Numbered from the stretch's first letter, positions 1-7,270 are shown. The stretch: 10,625 nucleotides of DNA from Chloroflexota bacterium (GCA_012515695.1 JAAYXX010000540.1:1-10625); one strand, 5' to 3'. Notes: a model not told the origin generated them from the letters alone. Numbers and translations are program-made.

Positions 1-484
1 CGGGTGCTGCGGTTTATTCGCAAGGGCACCAAACGCTGGCAGAATATCAAGGCGGCCCAAATCTGGCAAGTACCACATTGCCATCTGGGCCAACTATATG
101 ATGGGCCTGCCCACCGAGACCCAGGAAGAGGTCTTGGAGACGATCAGCATGTTGAAAAAGATCGACCCGGATTATTACAGCCCGGCGTTCTACACGCCCC
201 ATCCGGGCAGTGATCTGTATACCTATTGCATGGAGCACGATCTGTCGCTCATCAAGAGCCATGACAGCTATCGCCGCAACCCCACCGAGGCCAAGATCAA
301 GGGGGTGGACTATACGTGGCTGTCGTGGGCGGTGGAAGAGTCTATGCGGCGCACCTGGTATAACCAGCTGCGGCGCAAGCTGGCCTATCTGTGGAAACGG
401 TACGCGAACCCCAGGAAGGCGGCCCTCAAGCTGCGGCAGATTGTTGCGGGGCGCGCAGGGCAGCCCAGCAGGGTGCCCCGGTAA
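1..484 (+). CDS. Radical SAM protein, C-terminal part, with apparent frameshift
   Basis: This is the 3' end of a gene that begins before the window; about 160 residues are visible. The first 20 or so codons are read in frame 1 (RVLRFIRKGTKRWQNIKAAQI) and the rest in frame 2 (IWANYMMGLPTETQEEV, then SPAFYTPHPGSDLY). Together these match the second half of the radical SAM barrel in proteins that often carry an N-terminal B12-binding domain, where an RVL.FIRKG segment is followed directly by the IWANYM.GLPTET strand. The CxxxCxxC iron-sulfur motif and any B12 domain would lie upstream and cannot be seen. The frame change falls at about 64-68 and equals one extra base or two missing bases. It is either a sequencing error or a broken gene. 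The stop is TAA at 482-484. rfbB follows 48 bases later on the same strand, so a role in polysaccharide or lipid modification is plausible, but the substrate is unknown. Confidence 0.75.
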   Translation, partial: GCCGLFARAPNAGRISRRPKSGKYHIAIWANYMMGLPTETQEEVLETISMLKKIDPDYYSPAFYTPHPGSDLYTYCMEHDLSLIKSHDSYRRNPTEAKIKGVDYTWLSWAVEESMRRTWYNQLRRKLAYLWKRYANPRKAALKLRQIVAGRAGQPSRVPR

Positions 485-532
485 GACATCCACGCGCCAG
501 GCGGCGCTTGATCCATTCTGTGGGAGGCTGAT

Positions 533-1564
533 ATGCGGAATCTGCTCGTTGCGGGGGGAGCCGGGTTCATCGGCTCGAATTTTGTGCACCATATCTTGAA
601 TACATATCCCGACTATCGGGTGGTGGTGTACGACAAGCTGACCTATGCGGGGAACCTGGACAATTTGCGCGATTACGCCAACGACCCGCGTTATGCTTTT
701 GAGCAGGGCGACATCTGCGACGCGGCCAGAGTGCGAGAGGTGCTGCAAAAGCACGACATTGACACGATTGTGAACTTTGCCGCCGAAACGCACGTGGATC
801 GCTCGCTGACCGATCCGGGCAGCTTTATCATGACTGACGTGTATGGCACGCACGTCTTGTTAGAGGCCACCAAGGAGCTGGGCCTGGAGCGTTACCATCA
901 GGTCAGCACGGACGAGGTGTACGGCGAGGTGCTGGAGGGGCGCACGTGCGAGATGGCTCCCATCCAGACGCGCAGCCCCTATTCGGCCAGCAAGGCGGGC
1001 GGCGATTTGATGGTGATGGCCTATTTCACCAGCTTTCAACTCCCCGTGACGATTACTCGCGGCTCGAACAACATCGGCCCTTACCAGTACCCGGAGAAGG
1101 TCGTGCCCCTGTGGGTAACGAACGCTCTGGATGACAAGCCGCTGCCCATCTATGGCGATGGCTTGCAGATGCGCGACTATCAATATGTGCTGGATCATTG
1201 CGAGGGGATTGACCTGGTGCTGCACAAGGGCGTGCCGGGAGAGGTGTATAACCTGGGCACGGGGACGGAAACGCGCAACATTGACGTGGCCCATTTCATC
1301 CTCGATTTGCTGGGCAAGCCCAAGAGCCTGATTCAATATATCACCGATCGGCCTGGCCATGACCGGAGGTATGCCCTGAGCGTGGAAAAGGTGCGCGCGC
1401 TGGGCTGGACGTCGCGCCACACGTCGTACCAGGCGCTAGAGAACACGGTGCGCTGGTATGTGGACAATGAATGGTGGTGGCGCAAGATCAAGTCGGGCGA
1501 CCTGTACCGGGAGTATTACAAGCAGCATTATTCCGGGCGCGAGGTAGACGCGCCGAAACGATGA
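533..1564 (+). CDS. rfbB: dTDP-glucose 4,6-dehydratase
   Basis: This enzyme converts dTDP-D-glucose to dTDP-4-keto-6-deoxy-D-glucose, the branch point for dTDP-rhamnose and other deoxysugars; it is a cytoplasmic short-chain dehydrogenase/reductase with tightly bound NAD. The 343 residues are full length for the family. Visible signatures are the Rossmann motif GGAGFIGSN (residues 8-16), DKLTYAGNLDNL (34-45), AETHVDRS (84-91), the catalytic STDEVYGE (125-132, with T126-D127-E128), YSASK (150-154, catalytic Tyr and Lys), RGSNNIGPYQYPEK (176-189) and DRPGHDRRYAL (272-282). The ATG is preceded by GGGAGG at 522-527 with a 5-base spacer. The substrate-handling residues match RfbB well, which separates it from UDP-glucose epimerases. 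rfbA, rfbC and rfbD are not in the window. The gene lies 48 bases after the radical SAM gene and is probably co-transcribed with it. It converges on the GT2 gene with a 14-base gap. Confidence 0.95.
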   Translation: MRNLLVAGGAGFIGSNFVHHILNTYPDYRVVVYDKLTYAGNLDNLRDYANDPRYAFEQGDICDAARVREVLQKHDIDTIVNFAAETHVDRSLTDPGSFIMTDVYGTHVLLEATKELGLERYHQVSTDEVYGEVLEGRTCEMAPIQTRSPYSASKAGGDLMVMAYFTSFQLPVTITRGSNNIGPYQYPEKVVPLWVTNALDDKPLPIYGDGLQMRDYQYVLDHCEGIDLVLHKGVPGEVYNLGTGTETRNIDVAHFILDLLGKPKSLIQYITDRPGHDRRYALSVEKVRALGWTSRHTSYQALENTVRWYVDNEWWWRKIKSGDLYREYYKQHYSGREVDAPKR

Positions 1565-1578
1565 GGGGGCGGGGCTGT

Positions 1579-2736
1579 TCAGCGGGCCTTGCGCCAGACA
1601 ACCGATTGCCGCCGCGTGAGATAGCGCCAGCCGCCGACGAGCGCGGCGGCGTTGAGCATCAGCACGTAAAAGGGGGCCAGCAGCCAGCCGACGCGCCTTC
1701 CGCGAGCGGCCAGCAGCCCCCCCAACGCGCCCAGCGCATAGCCCAGTAGCTGGATCGCCAGGGTGGCCGCGTAAAAGGGATGGGCGGCCATGTGGACGAG
1801 CGCCACATTGGAGAGCAGCAGCGTTACGAACAACACCGGCGTGACCATCCAGCGGGCCATGCGGTGCGACAGGTATTGGAAGGTGACAAGTTTGTCGGGC
1901 AGGCGCAACATCTCTGGAAGCTGGAAAAACGCCTGCCACCCCCCGGCGGCGATGCGCGTGCGGCGTATCCACTCGGCGCGCAGGCCGGGCGATGCTTCCT
2001 CGTAGGCGATGGCCTCTGGCTCCATGACCACTCGCCATCCCGCCGCCACCATTCGCAGGGAGGCCACGAAATCCTCGATGAGGCTGTTCGCTTCGGGCAG
2101 GCGATAGGCTGTGCGGCGGGCGGCCCACACTTCCCCCGGCACCCCCATCACCGAGCGAACGGCGCTGTCCCACCGCTTGAGCGCGGTTTCGTAGCGCCAG
2201 TATAGCCCCTCTCCCTGTTCTGCCAGCGAATCGCGGGCCTGGACGATGCGTTTGCTCCCACTCACGCCGCCCACCTGCGGGTCGGCAAATGGGCGCACCA
2301 GCCTGCGGAGGGTATCGGGCCGAAAGTAGCTGTTGGCGTCGGAAAAGACGACGATTTCGCCGGTGACGTGGGGCCAGGCGCGAATCAGGGCGGCGGGCTT
2401 GCCGCGTCGCTCTGGCTCGTATAGCAGGCGCACGCCCCGGTTGGCGTAGGCGGCCACGATGGCGTTGGTCTCGTCGGTGGAGCCGTCGGTAACGATCAGC
2501 AGGTCGAGCTTGTCCGGAGGATAGTCGAGCGACAAGGTATTCTCGATCTTTTGGGCGATGCAATCTTGCTCGTTATAGGCGGCCACCAACACCGTCACCG
2601 TGGGGGTAATGTCCGCCCGGCGCACAGGGCGGCTCTGCCAGCGTGCCAGCAGGGCCATCAACAGACCATAGCCCACGTAGGTGTAGGCGATGCCTAGCAG
2701 CGAAGCCCAAAAGATGCCAGTATAAAGCCCGTACAT
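1579..2736 (-). CDS. Membrane-bound family 2 glycosyltransferase
   Basis: A processive-type GT2 enzyme (GT-A fold) that probably transfers sugar from a nucleotide sugar on the cytoplasmic face of the membrane. In 385 residues it shows an N-terminal membrane helix (about 5-31), the GT-A core starting VTVLVAAYNEQ (47-57), VTDGSTDET (82-90), FSDANS (131-136, DAN standing for the metal-binding DxD), the acceptor-side E221-D222 in LIEDFVASLRM, and RRTRIAAGGWQAF (258-270), which takes the place of the (Q/R)xxRW motif of cellulose and hyaluronan synthases. Three further hydrophobic helices follow (about 297-318, 321-343 and 350-370). The ATG has GGAG upstream with about 9-10 bases of spacing. It begins 24 bases after the MFS stop and is likely the last gene of the minus-strand cluster. 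The sugar and the product cannot be told from sequence; an exopolysaccharide or glycolipid step is the best inference, supported by rfbB next door. Confidence 0.85.
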   Translation of the reverse strand: MYGLYTGIFWASLLGIAYTYVGYGLLMALLARWQSRPVRRADITPTVTVLVAAYNEQDCIAQKIENTLSLDYPPDKLDLLIVTDGSTDETNAIVAAYANRGVRLLYEPERRGKPAALIRAWPHVTGEIVVFSDANSYFRPDTLRRLVRPFADPQVGGVSGSKRIVQARDSLAEQGEGLYWRYETALKRWDSAVRSVMGVPGEVWAARRTAYRLPEANSLIEDFVASLRMVAAGWRVVMEPEAIAYEEASPGLRAEWIRRTRIAAGGWQAFFQLPEMLRLPDKLVTFQYLSHRMARWMVTPVLFVTLLLSNVALVHMAAHPFYAATLAIQLLGYALGALGGLLAARGRRVGWLLAPFYVLMLNAAALVGGWRYLTRRQSVVWRKAR

Positions 2737-2760
2737 ACGCTCATTTCTCCGGCGGAAGCG

Positions 2761-3945
2761 TCAACGCGCGGCGGATTGTGCTTTGTGTGACTGCGTGCCG
2801 CGCAGGTATACAATCGCCATGAGCAGCGACATGCCGATCACCAGCCCTATGCCGAGAGGGAGGCTCACGCCCTCGATGGTTTCGCCCACCAGCCAGGGCA
2901 TGGCGATCTTGCCAATGCCGCCGCCGGTGCAGATGATGCCTGTTACGGCCCCCGCATGTTCGCGGGGCGTGGCCTGTGGTTGCATGGCCGTCGCCAATAT
3001 CGTCGGGTAGATGCCGCCAAAGGCCAGTCCGGCGAGAAGGATGCCTGCCCAGGGGAGCAACTGGCCCGGCAGGAGCAGCAGCAGGGCAATGCCCAGCGCC
3101 CCCGCCATTCCTCCGCCAACTATTATGGGCCGGTATCCGATGCGCTCGATCAGGCGGCCGCAGACGATCCGGCCTGCCACGATACCTACCCAGAAAACGG
3201 CCACCCCCATGCTGGCAATGGCGGCGGCCAGGTCGCGGGCAACAGTCAGATAGTAGGCCACCCAGGAAAAGATGCTCCCCTCAGCGCCGGTATACAGCAG
3301 CATGGTCAGGACGGAAGCCAGGATCACCGGCGAGGCCAACAGCTTTCGCACACTGGGACTGCGCTGGCCGCGAGGGCTGGCGTTGCCGCTATGCTCCACG
3401 CGCACCGTGCTGACTAGCAGGCCGGTGATGAGCGCCAGGACGGCCACGGCGGCATATTGCCAGCGCCAGGGGACGCCTTGTTGCAGCGCCAGACCAATGG
3501 CAAAGGGGGTGATGGTGGCCCCCACGCCAACGAACAAGAACACCTGATTCAGGGCGCTGCCAGAGCGCCCCTGGAACATGCGGCCCAGCAGAGCGCCGAG
3601 GCTGGCGTCACAAAAGCCGCCCACCAGACCCAGCGCGGCGATGGCGGGCAGCAGCCACCCAAAGGAGGGGGCCAGCGACACGCCAATCAGCGCCAAAAAG
3701 CCGGTGGCGATGCCTGCCAGCCAGACGCGATGATATCCCCAGGAATCTCCCAGCGCCCCGGCCAGGGTAGCTGCGAGGATATAACCGATGGCAGACGCAG
3801 AGACCAGCAGCCCCGCCTGAGCGGGCCGCAAGGTCAGGTCGTTTACGATGACGGGCAGAAGAGATCCAGTCAGAACAGTCACGGCACCTACCAGCGCCAT
3901 TGTGAGACATGCGGCGGGTAGGACATTTCGAGCAGACTTAATCAA
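2761..3945 (-). CDS. MFS transporter, possibly a sugar permease of the FHS-like type
   Basis: A 12-helix major facilitator protein of 394 residues. The motif A loop between helices 2 and 3 reads GDSWGYHRVW (66-75), and the central cytoplasmic loop is at about 181-205, with two blocks of six hydrophobic segments around it. Patches such as ALNQVFLFVGVGATITPFAIG (131-151) and AEGSIFSWVAYY (221-232) resemble the fucose/glucose/galactose permease (FHS) branch; I infer this by eye. The start I favour is TTG at 3943-3945. It has AAGGGG about 9 bases upstream and overlaps the galK stop by 8 bases, which suggests translational coupling. An internal ATG at 3898-3900 (residue 16) has no ribosome binding site and would cut into the first helix. 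Because it sits directly behind galactokinase, uptake of galactose or a related sugar is the likely role. Drug export cannot be excluded from sequence alone. Confidence 0.85.
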   Translation of the reverse strand: MIKSARNVLPAACLTMALVGAVTVLTGSLLPVIVNDLTLRPAQAGLLVSASAIGYILAATLAGALGDSWGYHRVWLAGIATGFLALIGVSLAPSFGWLLPAIAALGLVGGFCDASLGALLGRMFQGRSGSALNQVFLFVGVGATITPFAIGLALQQGVPWRWQYAAVAVLALITGLLVSTVRVEHSGNASPRGQRSPSVRKLLASPVILASVLTMLLYTGAEGSIFSWVAYYLTVARDLAAAIASMGVAVFWVGIVAGRIVCGRLIERIGYRPIIVGGGMAGALGIALLLLLPGQLLPWAGILLAGLAFGGIYPTILATAMQPQATPREHAGAVTGIICTGGGIGKIAMPWLVGETIEGVSLPLGIGLVIGMSLLMAIVYLRGTQSHKAQSAAR

Positions 3946-5110
3946 TCAGACGGACCCCTTCTTCCGCCTTGCAGACATAGATCTCCGGCTGTAGGTCGGT
4001 GATAGCAGTATAGCCTTGCGCTACCTGATGCTGGAAATGGGCGGCGGCCTGTTCGAGCACCAGGTTGACGGTGCAGCCGCCAAAGCCAGCGCCAGTCATG
4101 CGCGCACCCAGCACGCCTTGCTGTTCCCAGGCCACCTCGACCATCGCGTCGAGTTCGGCGCAGCTTACCTGATAGTCATCGCGCAAGCTGATGTGGGAGG
4201 CGTTCATCAGGTCGCCAAACTGGGCCAGCTCGCCCGCGCGCAGGGCGGCTACGGCGTCGAGCACGCGCTGATTCTCGGTGACGACGTGGCGGCAGTGCAT
4301 GCGGATAGTGGGCGGCAGCTCGGCCTCGCGCGCCCGGAATGCGTCTACGCTGATATCGCGCAGAGCGGGGACGCCCAGCAGCCGCGCACCCTCTTCGCAT
4401 TCCTGACGGCGGGTGTTGTATTCCGAGTCCACCAGACCGCGCCGTTTGTTCGTGTCACACACCACCAGGGCGCACCCGGCGGGGATGGGTACCAGTTGGT
4501 AATCCAGGCTGCGGCAGTCGATGAGCAGGGCGTGGTCGCGCTTGCCCAGGGAGATAATGTACTGGTCCATAATGCCGCAACGCATACCGACGAACTCGTT
4601 TTCTGCCTTTTGGCAGAGCAGCGCCCGCTGCACGCCGTCCAGCGACAGGTTCCCCGCCTGCTGGAAGGCAAAGGCGGTAGCTACCTCGATGGCCGCCGAG
4701 GAAGACAGGCCGGAGCCGATGGGCACGTCGCTGCTGAGGACGATATCCATGCCGGGGAGTCGGTAGCCTGCCTCTTGCAGCGCCCAGGCGACGCCTCGCT
4801 CATAGTTGCTCCAGCGTGTGCCGCTATCGTGCTCGATGTCGTCCAGCGAAAAGGTGCTGGCCTGGTCAAAGTCGGCGGCATACAACCGCACAAAGCGGTC
4901 ACGGCGGGGGCTGGCGGCCACCACCACATGCCGGTCAATGGCGACGGGCAGCACAAAGCCGTCGTTATAGTCGGTGTGTTCCCCGATCAAGTTTACCCGT
5001 CCCGGCGCGGCGACTAGAAACGCTGGTTCCTCGTCGTACAGCCGTCTAAAATGCTCACGCGTAGTGGTTGAAAGGGTGTGCAATCGCGGGTCAATGGGTC
5101 TAGAGGGCAT
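3938..5110 (-). CDS. galK: Galactokinase (GHMP kinase)
   Basis: Phosphorylates alpha-D-galactose to galactose 1-phosphate with ATP, the entry step of the Leloir pathway, in the cytoplasm. All three family signatures are present in 390 residues, which is normal length: PGRVNLIGEHTDYNDG (36-51, sugar binding, with R38, E44 and D47), PIGSGLSSSAA (130-140, phosphate-binding loop) and ARMTGAGFGGC (336-346). The catalytic base is D182 in RCGIMDQ. I choose ATG at 5108-5110. It has AGGAG about 6 bases upstream; the TTG directly before it would leave too short a spacer. The gene overlaps the end of the HAD gene by 11 bases and the start of the MFS gene by 8, so the three are almost certainly one transcript. 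Neither galT nor galE is in the window. Arabinokinase or N-acetylgalactosamine kinase specificity cannot be ruled out, but the first motif is typical of GalK. Confidence 0.94.
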   Translation of the reverse strand: MPSRPIDPRLHTLSTTTREHFRRLYDEEPAFLVAAPGRVNLIGEHTDYNDGFVLPVAIDRHVVVAASPRRDRFVRLYAADFDQASTFSLDDIEHDSGTRWSNYERGVAWALQEAGYRLPGMDIVLSSDVPIGSGLSSSAAIEVATAFAFQQAGNLSLDGVQRALLCQKAENEFVGMRCGIMDQYIISLGKRDHALLIDCRSLDYQLVPIPAGCALVVCDTNKRRGLVDSEYNTRRQECEEGARLLGVPALRDISVDAFRAREAELPPTIRMHCRHVVTENQRVLDAVAALRAGELAQFGDLMNASHISLRDDYQVSCAELDAMVEVAWEQQGVLGARMTGAGFGGCTVNLVLEQAAAHFQHQVAQGYTAITDLQPEIYVCKAEEGVRLID

Positions 5111-5825
5111 CAATCTCTCCTGTTTCGATTAGGGTAATCAGGTCATGCAGAGTCCCGTGGGCATTGCAGGGCGTGGGCGCGGGCAAGCCCTGGCGATTCA
5201 CCCAAAAGGTCTTGATCCCCAGGTTGCGGGCGGGCATATCCGCCTCCACGCTATCCCCAACCATCAGGCACTCATCCGGTTGCCGCCCGAGCAGGGCCAT
5301 CAAGCTCTCGAAAAAGTGAGGATGGGGCTTGCAGGCTCGCATGGTGTCGTAGGATGCGATGTAATCATAATGATAGGTTTCGGCGCTCACCCCTGCCCAG
5401 CGCAGGCGAGCCAGCACCGCCGGTAACGGGAACACCGGCTGGGTGGCGATGGCGATCTGATAGCGGCGTTGGGTAGCCAGCTCGATCAGGGCGCGCGCGT
5501 CGGGGTCTGGGCTGGTATAGCACTGGAACCCATTGTAATCGTGCGCGTAAAAGTCGTCGAGCAGGGGCATCAGTTCGTCGGGCGAGCAGTCCACGCGGGC
5601 AAAGAAAGCATCGCCAAAGACCTCGGCGTTGGTTCCCTGGCTGCCATCGTTGCGCCAGACGGCATGTATAGCCGTATCCATCGCCTCCATAAAGGTGGCG
5701 GCGGGGCAGAGATGCTCCACCTTGGCGACCAGGGCGCGAAAATACTGCTCCGCGAACACGTCCGCGTCGTTCAGAAGCAGCGTATCATCCAAATCCAGCA
5801 GCAGGGCGCGAATAGGTCCAGGCAA
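5100..5825 (-). CDS. HAD-family hydrolase (probable sugar phosphatase)
   Basis: A haloacid dehalogenase-superfamily phosphatase of 241 residues. All four HAD motifs are visible: I, LLDLDDTLL (9-17, nucleophile D11 and acid/base D13); II, T128 in IAIATQP; III, K166 in CKPHPHFF; IV, VGDSVEADMPA (189-199, D191 and D196). The helical stretch between motif I and motif II (about 20-110) is a C1-type cap, as in phosphoglycolate or pyrimidine nucleotidase-like HADs. The frame stays open further upstream, but I place the start at TTG 5823-5825, because AAGGAGG lies 6 bases before it and the protein then begins just before motif I. An ATG 5 bases upstream of the TTG is out of frame. The stop lies inside the galK start region. 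A substrate linked to galactose or galactose 1-phosphate is inferred from linkage only. Confidence 0.85.
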   Translation of the reverse strand: MPGPIRALLLDLDDTLLLNDADVFAEQYFRALVAKVEHLCPAATFMEAMDTAIHAVWRNDGSQGTNAEVFGDAFFARVDCSPDELMPLLDDFYAHDYNGFQCYTSPDPDARALIELATQRRYQIAIATQPVFPLPAVLARLRWAGVSAETYHYDYIASYDTMRACKPHPHFFESLMALLGRQPDECLMVGDSVEADMPARNLGIKTFWVNRQGLPAPTPCNAHGTLHDLITLIETGEIDAL

Positions 5826-5848
5826 TGCATCCCTCCTTTCTACGAAAA

Positions 5849-5935
5849 GGGCAGCGTGGCGGGCGTAGTGCGCCCATGCACAGGCTGCCCCATCGGGAAC
5901 CCTCGGCTCGCCACGTGATGGGGCGATGCCGAGGG
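5849..5935 (-). promoter_or_regulatory. Candidate structured leader with interlocking inverted repeats
   Basis: This lies in the 142-base gap between the SEC-C stop and the HAD start and reads on the minus strand. In order of transcription it has CCCTCGGC (5935-5928), GCCCCATC (5924-5917), GCCGAGGG (5907-5900) and GATGGGGC (5894-5887). The first pairs with the third and the second with the fourth, 8 perfect base pairs each, which is the order of an H-type pseudoknot. A third hairpin pairs GGGCAGC (5890-5884) with GCTGCCC (5855-5849), with an inner GGGCG/CGCCC stem, and is followed by TTTT (5848-5845) and then the HAD ribosome binding site. Its left arm overlaps the last pseudoknot arm by 4 bases, so the two are mutually exclusive. 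This could be an attenuator or riboswitch, or simply a weak terminator of the SEC-C gene. The pairings are seen; the function is inferred. Confidence 0.4.
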
Positions 5936-5967
5936 GGTCAAACGGTTGCTTGTCGTCTATCGGTCGG

Positions 5968-6954
5968 CTAGAAATCGCGGCCAGGGATAAGTATTTGCGG
6001 TTTGTCCTGTTCCTGTTCGGACTGCTGCTCCCGGTTGGTAGCGCCGGGCAGGACAATCCCGCTGGTTGTGCGATGTTCGGCGGGTCGGCCTCTACGGGCC
6101 TCCTCCTGCTCTGCCTGGCGTTCCTGGACGCGCCGTCGGGTGTGCTCGCGCAGCTTGTCGCGCGAGATAGCCGGGTCGTGGAAACGGGTGCCGGGGCCGA
6201 TCAACGACCGAAGGGCCTCGGCCTTGGATGAGAGCAGGTAGGCGTTAAAGATATAGCCGTATTCGCGCAGGAACTCGTCCCACGTGGCCTGATAGTGCTC
6301 GGAGCGATAGTTGTCATAGGCGTTCTGCCCATATTCCAGCAGGCCAGGCTCGTACTCTCCGGGCAACAGCATCGCCATCGTAGAGAGCCGCTTCACGCCG
6401 CCCAACTCGAACAAGCGGCCCACGAGCAGGTCGCCTCGCTGGGCGTTGCGGGCGAGGGCGGAGTTATAGATCTCCATTGGCTCTTGCCGGAACAGGTCAT
6501 AGACCGGCAGCCGATCGCCTTCAGCGAAATCCTGCACACGGAACGCGCCCATCGTCGACTGGGACCAGGCTTGCAGGATTTGCAGGGCTTCTTGAGGATA
6601 TTCCTTGGTTTGCGTCTCGATGAACAGGTCGATCACATATCGCCTGTCGTCGGTGCTGGTATGATAGTCGTGGATGAACCACTCCATCATGCGCTGCATG
6701 TCGTCCTGCGCCACGACCTGCCCGACCCCTTGCAGGTCATAGATGCCGCTCCAGTAGACGGAGAAGGCTTCTGCCAGGTCGCGCCCGAAGCGAGGCGACT
6801 GGGCGAAATTGTACAGGTTATTCAGCAGGAAAGATTCGGCATCCTGGGTGTTCAGTTCGCGGGACTCTGAGAGCCGATCCTGGCGCATGCAGCAGTTCTT
6901 GTATTTTCTGCCGCTGCCGCAAGGGCAGGGATCATTTCTCCCAACTTTGGGCAT
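5968..6954 (-). CDS. SEC-C motif protein of unknown function
   Basis: A 328-residue soluble protein. The N terminus is a classic SEC-C zinc-binding motif: NDPCPCGSGRKYKNCC (7-22), with zinc ligands C10, C12, C21 and C22. This is the motif found at the C terminus of SecA and in many otherwise unrelated proteins, where it binds zinc and can mediate protein or ribosome contacts. The rest (about 35-270) is probably alpha-helical, with a patch WFIHDYHTSTDDRRYVIDLF (112-131) that resembles a conserved WF.FDY core in other long SEC-C proteins. A charged, Arg/Glu/Gln-rich coiled tail follows (about 270-315), ending in ILIPGRDF. No signal peptide or membrane segment is seen. The ATG has GGAGG 9 bases upstream and a strong promoter in front. 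The link to the downstream sugar genes may be only positional. I do not know its function. Confidence 0.85.
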   Translation of the reverse strand: MPKVGRNDPCPCGSGRKYKNCCMRQDRLSESRELNTQDAESFLLNNLYNFAQSPRFGRDLAEAFSVYWSGIYDLQGVGQVVAQDDMQRMMEWFIHDYHTSTDDRRYVIDLFIETQTKEYPQEALQILQAWSQSTMGAFRVQDFAEGDRLPVYDLFRQEPMEIYNSALARNAQRGDLLVGRLFELGGVKRLSTMAMLLPGEYEPGLLEYGQNAYDNYRSEHYQATWDEFLREYGYIFNAYLLSSKAEALRSLIGPGTRFHDPAISRDKLREHTRRRVQERQAEQEEARRGRPAEHRTTSGIVLPGATNREQQSEQEQDKPQILIPGRDF

Positions 6955-6992
6955 AATGCATTACCTCCATGAATCTGTTCGCACCAAGTACT

Positions 6993-7021
6993 ATCATACC
7001 ACAGCGCGCGATAGGCGTCAA
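6993..7021 (-). promoter_or_regulatory. Sigma70-type promoter for the SEC-C gene
   Basis: On the minus strand TTGACG (7021-7016), a 17-base spacer and TATGAT (6998-6993). The spacer ends in TGG, so the -10 is also of the extended TGn type. The match is 5 of 6 in each box with optimal spacing. Transcription would start near 6986, giving a leader of about 30 bases before the SEC-C ATG. It may drive the whole minus-strand cluster if the leader before the HAD gene allows read-through. Confidence 0.7.
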
Positions 7022-7176
7022 TTGACATAAACCAGTAGAACAGAACGAATCTGGTAAGCGTCGCTCGGCCCTGGCATGGGTGCCACGCAAGCGCCCCTCA
7101 ATATAGGCCACAGGCGGGGTAGCGTCAAGTTGGGAGGGATATTTCGGCGTTTCAATGGCACGCGCGTCGGGAAGAT

Positions 7177-7206
7177 TTTACAAGAACGGCTATCTTGCGC
7201 TATGAT
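7177..7206 (+). promoter_or_regulatory. Sigma70-type promoter for the amidohydrolase gene
   Basis: TTTACA (7177-7182), an 18-base spacer and TATGAT (7201-7206) on the plus strand; each box matches the consensus in 5 of 6 positions. The predicted start of transcription near 7213 gives a leader of about 58 bases. The ribosome binding site AGGGGGA lies at about 7256-7262, before the ATG at 7271. Confidence 0.6.
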
Positions 7207-7270
7207 GTAGCCAGCGTCTGAAGGCGCTCGCATTGACCTACCAATTTACTCATATAGGGGGACTAACATC

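Larger units (their letters stand above)
6955..7270. promoter_or_regulatory. Divergent intergenic region between SEC-C and amidohydrolase genes
   Basis: These 316 bases hold no gene I can support. On the left is the SEC-C promoter. Directly behind its -35 box, and sharing the palindrome TCAATTGA (7018-7025), is a consensus TTGACA (7022-7027) on the plus strand whose possible -10 (ACGAAT, 7045-7050) is poor. A short inverted repeat TGGCA-TGGG-TGCCA lies at 7072-7085 and could be an operator half-site pair. GCGTCAA occurs at 7015-7021 and again at 7112-7118. On the right is the likely amidohydrolase promoter. Confidence 0.5.

Noticed and set aside
47..853. 268-codon minus-strand frame across the radical SAM and rfbB genes
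   Set aside because: It covers two conserved plus-strand genes and shows no recognisable family feature; a shadow frame.
3898..3900. ATG as an alternative MFS start
   Set aside because: No ribosome binding site and it would trim the first membrane helix; the TTG at 3943-3945 has AAGGGG upstream and couples to galK.
4016..5017. 333-codon plus-strand frame inside galK
   Set aside because: Antisense to an intact galactokinase; no domain signature.
5826..6056. 77-codon upstream extension of the HAD protein
   Set aside because: It would overlap the end of the SEC-C gene, encodes no conserved sequence, and runs through the structured gap. The TTG at 5823-5825 has a strong ribosome binding site and starts the protein just before motif I.
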